The notes below the pieces were generated by a model. It was not told where the DNA came from. It saw only the letters and a list, made by a program, of their open reading frames with translations, and ran no database searches. The position numbers and the translations under genes were made by a program. From Firmicutes bacterium UBA4981 (GTDB lineage Bacteria > Bacillota > SHA-98 > UBA4971): a stretch of DNA of 10,030 bases. The stretch is taken from positions 428-10,457 of the forward strand of contig DGZL01000141.1 of assembly GCA_002398515.1 (NCBI GenBank), in the 5' to 3' direction. Every line of letters begins with the position of its first letter. Positions within the stretch are counted from its first letter, which is position 1. Positions 5,636-10,030 of this stretch are shown here, in pieces.

Positions 5636-6661
5636 TTGCTGCCCCTTACCTGGGATATAGTGGGTCAAGGAATAGGTGAAGTCGGTAAACTAATCTTCTT
5701 CGTCGCCATAGCGATTATTTCCCTAGAAGTGGTGGCTTATCTTATTCTGGTCAAGTGGATCAAATTCAAGAATGCTCTGCCTTTCATGTTAATGCTGCCT
5801 GCGCTTGTAGGTGTTGCGATCCTCATACTTTATCCGTTTGGATTCAACATCTACCTTGCATTTAGCAATATGAGCATGTATAGGTTCAAAGAATTCTCCG
5901 TGGGACTGCGATATGGGATCTCCAACTTGCTCGATGTTTTCAGGGTGCCTGTTTTGCAGAGGGTTACGTTTTTTCAGTTGTTCTTAAGGACATTTATCTG
6001 GACAGTCATTAACGTAGTGTTTCATGTCCTCGGCGGCCTCATCCTTGCGATTCTTCTCAACAGGCCAATGAGGGGGAAGGGGATTTACAGGACGCTTCTG
6101 GTTGTGCCATGGGCTATTCCCCAGGTCATAGCTGCTCTTGCTTGGAAGTGCGAGTTTCACTATCAATATGGGTTCGCTAATCTCTTATTGGAGAAGCTGG
6201 GGTTCCAGCCTGTTCAGTGGATGTCTGACCCCTTTTGGGCTTTTGTGGCTGTGATTATTGTTAATATTTGGCTGGGCATTCCCTTTATGATGGTCACAAT
6301 CTTAGGGGGTCTCCAGAGTATATCGCCGGATTATTACGATGCCGCTCAAATTGACGGCGCCAGCGGCTGGCAGCAATTCCGTTTCATAACACTGCCTCTG
6401 CTCAATCCCATTCTTACGCCTGCTATCATTCTTGGCGTAATATGGACATTTAATAACTTCAATGTCATCTACCTGGTTACCGGAGGCGGTCCGATGGAGG
6501 GTACTGACATCTTGGTGACGTCCCTTTATAAGGCGGTATTTGAGTTCTACAGATACGGTTTCGGAGCAGCGTATTCGCTAGTCATCTTCCTGTTCTTACT
6601 AGTGTTCAGCGTGATATACTTGCGAATCAGCGGCGGGTTTAAAGGAGCGTGGGAAACATGA
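5636..6661 (+). CDS. Carbohydrate ABC transporter permease, MalF-type
   Basis: This is the first membrane subunit of the importer. With a TTG start it has 341 residues and about seven predicted membrane segments (near 18-39, 48-70, 117-141, 152-170, 200-225, 258-281 and 309-329). The EAA loop that contacts the ATPase reads DAAQIDGA...FRFITLP (235-254), followed by the conserved NNFNVIYLVTGGGP (273-286). The frame is open upstream to a GTG at 5588, but that codon sits in the loop of the 5568-5609 hairpin and lacks a ribosome binding site. TTG 5636 has AAGGGGG (5621-5627) 8 nt upstream, so it is preferred; GTG 5588 would give 357 residues. The extra N-terminal helix before the conserved core resembles MalF-type architecture. 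Confidence 0.9.
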   Translation: MLPLTWDIVGQGIGEVGKLIFFVAIAIISLEVVAYLILVKWIKFKNALPFMLMLPALVGVAILILYPFGFNIYLAFSNMSMYRFKEFSVGLRYGISNLLDVFRVPVLQRVTFFQLFLRTFIWTVINVVFHVLGGLILAILLNRPMRGKGIYRTLLVVPWAIPQVIAALAWKCEFHYQYGFANLLLEKLGFQPVQWMSDPFWAFVAVIIVNIWLGIPFMMVTILGGLQSISPDYYDAAQIDGASGWQQFRFITLPLLNPILTPAIILGVIWTFNNFNVIYLVTGGGPMEGTDILVTSLYKAVFEFYRYGFGAAYSLVIFLFLLVFSVIYLRISGGFKGAWET

Positions 6662-7554
6662 CACCTATACATTCACAGGAAACTACGCTACTTGCGACAA
6701 GACCTAAGACTTACAGCAGAACCAGAAGGAAGGCCTTGCTGAAAAGCGCGTCTATCCACTTTGTTCTCATAGTTGCGTGTATCATCGCTGTGTATCCGTT
6801 TTTGCGTGTGGTAAGTATATCGCTGCGTCCCGGCGTGGCTTTGCTTTCGACGAGTCTATCTCTGATTCCCCCAGGGGCGACTTTTGACAACTATCGTACC
6901 TTGATACTTGACAAGGATTTCACGATATGGCTTTGGAACAGCCTGATTGTGTCTGTGGCTACAGTCTTCATCGGGCTGCTCTTGGCTGCCACTGCAGCTT
7001 ACGCCTTTTCAAGGTGGAAGTTTCCAGGACGGAGACAGGGCCTGGTATTTCTCCTCTTAACCCAGATGGTGCCTCCTGGAATGTTGCTTCTTCCCATATA
7101 CATCATGGTCGTGAGACTGAACTTGTTCAATACGTATACAGGGATGATCATCGCATACTCCGTTGGCTCCGTGCCTTTTTCAATATGGCTTCTGAAAGGG
7201 TACTATGATACTATCCCGAAGGAACTGGAGGAAGCTGCACTTGTAGACGGAGCGGATCCGTTGACTACGTTCTACAGGATTGTGCTGCCTCTTGCTGCTC
7301 CAGCTTTGGCTATCGCCGGCCTGTTCAGTTTTATGACAGCCTGGAACGAATATATGATGGCCAGGGTAATGCTGCAAAAAGCAAGCATGTTCACGTGGCC
7401 GCTGGGATTTCAGAAGCTCAGGGATCAGTTTACGACACAGTGGGGAGTGTTCTCAGCAGCTTCAGTCCTTGTGGCAATCCCTGCCATGCTGTTGTTCCTC
7501 TATTCATCCAAATGGTTGATATCAGGCCTGACTCTTGGAGGACTCAAGGAATAA
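6658..7554 (+). CDS. Carbohydrate ABC transporter permease, MalG-type
   Basis: This is the second membrane subunit, pairing with the preceding MalF-type protein. It has 298 residues and about six membrane segments. A basic cytoplasmic N-terminus (residues 13-30) precedes the first helix, and the typical NYRTLI...WLWNSLIVS region (78-100) follows. The EAA loop is EEAALVDGADPLTTFYRIVLP (starting at 191), and the protein ends SGLTLGGLKE, the common MalG/UgpE-type tail. The ATG overlaps the preceding stop as ATGA, implying translational coupling. AAAGGAG (6641-6647) lies 10 nt upstream. A GTG at 6649 is in frame but too close to that site. Confidence 0.93.
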   Translation: MTPIHSQETTLLATRPKTYSRTRRKALLKSASIHFVLIVACIIAVYPFLRVVSISLRPGVALLSTSLSLIPPGATFDNYRTLILDKDFTIWLWNSLIVSVATVFIGLLLAATAAYAFSRWKFPGRRQGLVFLLLTQMVPPGMLLLPIYIMVVRLNLFNTYTGMIIAYSVGSVPFSIWLLKGYYDTIPKELEEAALVDGADPLTTFYRIVLPLAAPALAIAGLFSFMTAWNEYMMARVMLQKASMFTWPLGFQKLRDQFTTQWGVFSAASVLVAIPAMLLFLYSSKWLISGLTLGGLKE

Positions 7555-7591
7555 GGAGGATTATAGGAAAGGTCGTCGAATAAATTTAAGA

Positions 7592-7667
7592 AGGCTGGAG
7601 TTACCGGTGGTAAACGGTAACAGGATGAGAAACTAGCCTGAGACGCACGTGATGTCCAGGGTCACGT
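7592..7667 (+). promoter_or_regulatory. Structured gap between permease and ATPase genes
   Basis: The 198-nt gap holds GTTACCG (7600-7606) paired with CGGTAAC (7615-7621), enclosed by AGGCT (7592-7596) with AGCCT (7635-7639). A second hairpin is ACGTGA (7647-7652) with TCACGT (7662-7667). Neither has a T-tract. No known riboswitch class or clear promoter is recognised. The structures may tune expression of the ATPase relative to the permeases. Confidence 0.4.
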
Positions 7668-7752
7668 ATTATACCCGGCTCTATGCCAATTACGCTATCT
7701 TGGGAATTCGATTCGTACGGTTCCGGGAGATGGCACTAGGGGGTATTCTGGA

Positions 7753-8853
7753 ATGGCCAGAGTATATCTGGAAAATGTATGGAAGAAGTTCGGTAATGTT
7801 GTTGCGGTAAGAGATGCTACACTTGAAATTGAGGACAAAGAATTTCTTATCCTTGTAGGCCCGTCCGGTTGTGGAAAGTCCACAACGCTAAGAATGGTAG
7901 CAGGACTGGAGGAAATCTCAGAAGGCAGTATCTATATCGGTGACACCCTTGTCAACGACATCCCTCCCAAGGATAGAGACATTGCCATGGTTTTTCAAAA
8001 CTACGCGCTGTATCCTCACATGGACGTCTATAACAACATGGCTTTCGGATTGAAGCTCCGGAAGTTCCCCAAAACTGAGATTGATCGGCGCGTCCACGAA
8101 GCTGCCAGAATCCTCGGTATAGAGAATCTCCTAAAGAGAAAGCCAAAAGAGCTTTCCGGAGGGCAGAGGCAAAGAGTGGCCTTGGGAAGGGCTATTGTCA
8201 GAGAGCCTAAGGTTTTCCTCATGGATGAACCTCTCTCAAACCTCGACGCAAAGCTTCGAGTTCAAATGAGGGCAGAGCTTGCGAAACTCCATGACCGGCT
8301 CCAGACAACGATAATTTACGTGACCCATGACCAGACCGAAGCCATGACCATGGGCGACCGGATTGTTGTCCAGAAGGATGGCGTGATTCAGCAGGTAGGG
8401 GCACCGATGGAGATATACAACCGCCCGGATAATGCATTTGTTGCAGGTTTCATCGGAAGCCCGGCAATGAATTTCATGGACGCTGTGCTTAGGCGAGAAG
8501 GCGACGATCTCTGGGTGCAAGCTGATGGCTTCAAAGTGAAGTTGCCGCCTGCGAGATTTGAAACTGCAGGCGAATACATCGACAAGGAAGTCATCTTCGG
8601 TATCAGGCCGGAAGACATACTTGACTTGGATTTCTCGCCGGATGCGGATCCGGATTTGATAGTCACAGCTAATGTAGATGTGACAGAGCCTATGGGCGCT
8701 GAAGTCTATGTTTATCTCTCGGCAGGAAAGGAATCATATATCGCCCGAGTCGACGCTCATACCCGAGCAAGGCCCGGTACCACTCATAAGGCAGTCTTTA
8801 ATACAGAGAAGGCTCACCTATTCTGTAAAGACACTGAGGCTTCCATCAGGTAG
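7753..8853 (+). CDS. Sugar ABC transporter ATP-binding protein, MalK/UgpC/MsmK type
   Basis: This ATPase powers the importer on the cytoplasmic face. It has 366 residues, the normal family length. Visible motifs are Walker A GPSGCGKST (36-44), Q-loop Gln82 in VFQNYALYPHM, signature LSGGQ (134-138), Walker B VFLMDEP (154-160), D-loop SNLDAKLR and H-loop His192. The C-terminal regulatory OB/TOBE domain starts near 235 and includes FGIRPEDI (282-289). AGGGGG (7738-7743) lies 9 nt before the ATG. Such ATPases can serve several importers, so sharing with other permeases is possible. It follows the permeases after a structured 198-nt gap and is followed by a terminator candidate. Confidence 0.95.
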   Translation: MARVYLENVWKKFGNVVAVRDATLEIEDKEFLILVGPSGCGKSTTLRMVAGLEEISEGSIYIGDTLVNDIPPKDRDIAMVFQNYALYPHMDVYNNMAFGLKLRKFPKTEIDRRVHEAARILGIENLLKRKPKELSGGQRQRVALGRAIVREPKVFLMDEPLSNLDAKLRVQMRAELAKLHDRLQTTIIYVTHDQTEAMTMGDRIVVQKDGVIQQVGAPMEIYNRPDNAFVAGFIGSPAMNFMDAVLRREGDDLWVQADGFKVKLPPARFETAGEYIDKEVIFGIRPEDILDLDFSPDADPDLIVTANVDVTEPMGAEVYVYLSAGKESYIARVDAHTRARPGTTHKAVFNTEKAHLFCKDTEASIR

Positions 8854-8911
8854 CCCTAAGGATACTAAGGATAACCGGCTTGCCACCGGTAACTGACCCT
8901 GGAGTGCGCCT

Positions 8912-8947
8912 GGGGATGGTTGGGGTAAACACCCGCTATCCCCTTTT
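8912..8947 (+). terminator. Intrinsic terminator after the ATPase gene
   Basis: The outer stem GGGGAT (8912-8917) with ATCCCC (8938-8943) encloses an internal loop and an inner hairpin, GGGT-AAAC-ACCC (8923-8934). TTTT (8944-8947) follows at once. The T-run is short. It would end the importer transcript and separate it from the isomerase gene. A further small hairpin, ACCGG (8874-8878) with CCGGT (8886-8890), precedes it. Confidence 0.6.
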
Positions 8948-8992
8948 GATAATTCAGGGTTGGACTAATTTGCATACGGAGGGCGTGTGGCA

Positions 8993-10030
8993 ATGATGAC
9001 GCATTCGGAACCTCGATTACAGCTCCTTCTTGATGACATAGATGAGATGCGCCGCCTGGATCCAGGCGGGATTTCGAATCTGGTTGCGGGTTTCTCAGGC
9101 CAGCTTCAAGAAGCGCTTAGGATTTCCGACAGTATACGGCTGCCGGAGAATCTAGGAGGCCTTAGGAATATCGCTACAGTAGGCCTGGGCGGTTCAGGAA
9201 TAGGCGGAGACGTCATACGGGGATTGATAAGCCACGAAGCCGAGGTCCCTGTGACGGCAGTGAAGGGCTATGATTTACCTGCTTTCGTCAGCAACGAGAC
9301 CTTAGTTTTCGTCTCAAGTTACTCAGGGAATACAGAAGAGACGCTCAGCGCCTATGAAATTGCACGCAAGAGAGGCGCAGGGCTTATCTGTGTCACAAGC
9401 GGGGGTCGGCTCCTTGAGGCCGCAAGATCCGGCAATGCCCCTGTAGTCGTTGTCCCGGGCGGCCTTCCGCCCAGATGCGCATTGGCATACTTGGCAACTC
9501 CTATCCTGGTGAGTTTGGGATTGCTGGGATACATAGAAGACAGACGAGAAGCCTTAAAGGAAGCTGCTCAGCTAATAGAGGATCTCACTAGAGTGATCCA
9601 CCTGGAAGTGCCGGCATCCGTGAATCAGGCAAAACGTTTGGCACTGGCCATGTATGGGAAAGTGCCACTGATATATGGGTCTACAGGCATAACATCTGTG
9701 GCAGCCCTCAGATGGAAGACGCAGATTAACGAGAACGGCAAGGCGCATGCGTTTTGGAATGTTTTTCCCGAGTTAAACCATAATGAGGTTGTGGGCTGGA
9801 GCGCAAGGCCGGACATATCTAAAGGTATGCACGTCGTGCTCTTGCGAGACAAAGAAGACGACAGCAAAGTGCAGCGGAGGATGGAGATAACAAAGGAGCT
9901 TATGGCAGAAGCGTCAGGGATCAGTGAGGTATTCAGCCATGGGAAGACGAAAGAGGCGAGGCTCCTGTCCTTGATTCACATAGGGGATTTCCTCAGTCTG
10001 TACCTGGCATTTCTCTACAATCAGGATCCT
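8993..10030 (+). CDS. Bifunctional phosphoglucose/phosphomannose isomerase (3' end beyond window)
   Basis: This cytoplasmic enzyme interconverts glucose 6-phosphate or mannose 6-phosphate with fructose 6-phosphate. 346 codons are visible without a stop. The family is about 330-360 residues, so only a short tail is missing. Motifs of the archaeal/bacterial bifunctional family (SIS domains with a PGI_C-type C-terminus) are GLGGSGIGGD (64-73), phosphate-binding SSYSGNTEET (108-117), VPGGLPPR (154-161), NENGK (246-250, catalytic Glu region), PELNHNEVVGW (259-269, catalytic His) and LIHIGDFLSLYLAFLYNQDP near the edge. GGAGGG (8978-8983) lies 9 nt before the first of two adjacent ATGs. It follows the importer after a terminator candidate, so it may be separately transcribed. 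No clear promoter was seen; TTGATA at 8946 lacks a good partner. Confidence 0.92.
   Translation, partial: MMTHSEPRLQLLLDDIDEMRRLDPGGISNLVAGFSGQLQEALRISDSIRLPENLGGLRNIATVGLGGSGIGGDVIRGLISHEAEVPVTAVKGYDLPAFVSNETLVFVSSYSGNTEETLSAYEIARKRGAGLICVTSGGRLLEAARSGNAPVVVVPGGLPPRCALAYLATPILVSLGLLGYIEDRREALKEAAQLIEDLTRVIHLEVPASVNQAKRLALAMYGKVPLIYGSTGITSVAALRWKTQINENGKAHAFWNVFPELNHNEVVGWSARPDISKGMHVVLLRDKEDDSKVQRRMEITKELMAEASGISEVFSHGKTKEARLLSLIHIGDFLSLYLAFLYNQDP

Noticed and set aside
7592..7667. TPP, c-di-GMP or hammerhead-type RNA in the gap before the ATPase gene
   Set aside because: Isolated look-alike strings (CTGAGA, GGTTACCG-like, GATGAGAAAC) occur, but the required conserved cores and their order are absent.
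8912..8960. Fluoride riboswitch, suggested by GGGGATGG
   Set aside because: The short-range pairing and downstream conserved TGATG segment are missing. The sequence is better explained as a terminator hairpin followed by TTTT.

Overview
The window suggests a diderm (two-membrane) bacterium, possibly a diderm Bacillota lineage such as Limnochordia. This rests on three observations. A secreted protein at 1158-2639 ends in a C-terminal Phe with amphipathic strands, as outer-membrane beta-barrels do. The sugar-binding protein has a signal peptide but no lipobox cysteine, as expected for a free periplasmic protein. Strong G-rich ribosome binding sites and a textbook sigma-70/A promoter are present. 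Synergistota, Thermotogota or another diderm thermophile group cannot be excluded from one window. All genes lie on the + strand.

Layout. Positions 1-325 are an array of inverted and direct repeats built on ATTTTCGACCAC / GTGGTCGAAAAT, including a nearly identical 48-bp module repeated exactly 210 bp apart. Positions 326-606 hold nothing recognisable. Positions 607-780 are a degenerate 20-bp tandem array and 858-1027 a degenerate 13-bp tandem array. A potentially folded leader (1021-1131) follows, then the predicted outer-membrane barrel gene (1158-2639). A consensus promoter (2765-2793) with a LacI-type palindrome at its start site (2804-2819) drives a long leader that carries two more arrays (16-bp and 15-bp). 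It leads into a LacI-family regulator (3127-4203).

Downstream is a complete carbohydrate ABC importer of the MalEFGK type: binding protein (4289-5548), two permeases (5636-6661 and 6658-7554, overlapping by ATGA) and ATPase (7753-8853). A strong 19-pair hairpin separates the binding-protein gene from the first permease gene, and a second structured gap precedes the ATPase gene. An intrinsic terminator candidate (8912-8947) ends the group. A bifunctional phosphoglucose/phosphomannose isomerase gene (from 8993) then runs off the right edge.

Working model (inference): a sugar, probably an oligosaccharide, crosses the outer membrane, possibly through the barrel protein. It is captured by the periplasmic protein and imported by the permease-ATPase complex under control of the autoregulated LacI protein; hexose phosphates are then interconverted by the isomerase. 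The most unusual trait is the succession of short tandem arrays with different periods (20, 13, 16, 15 bp) placed just upstream of two genes.
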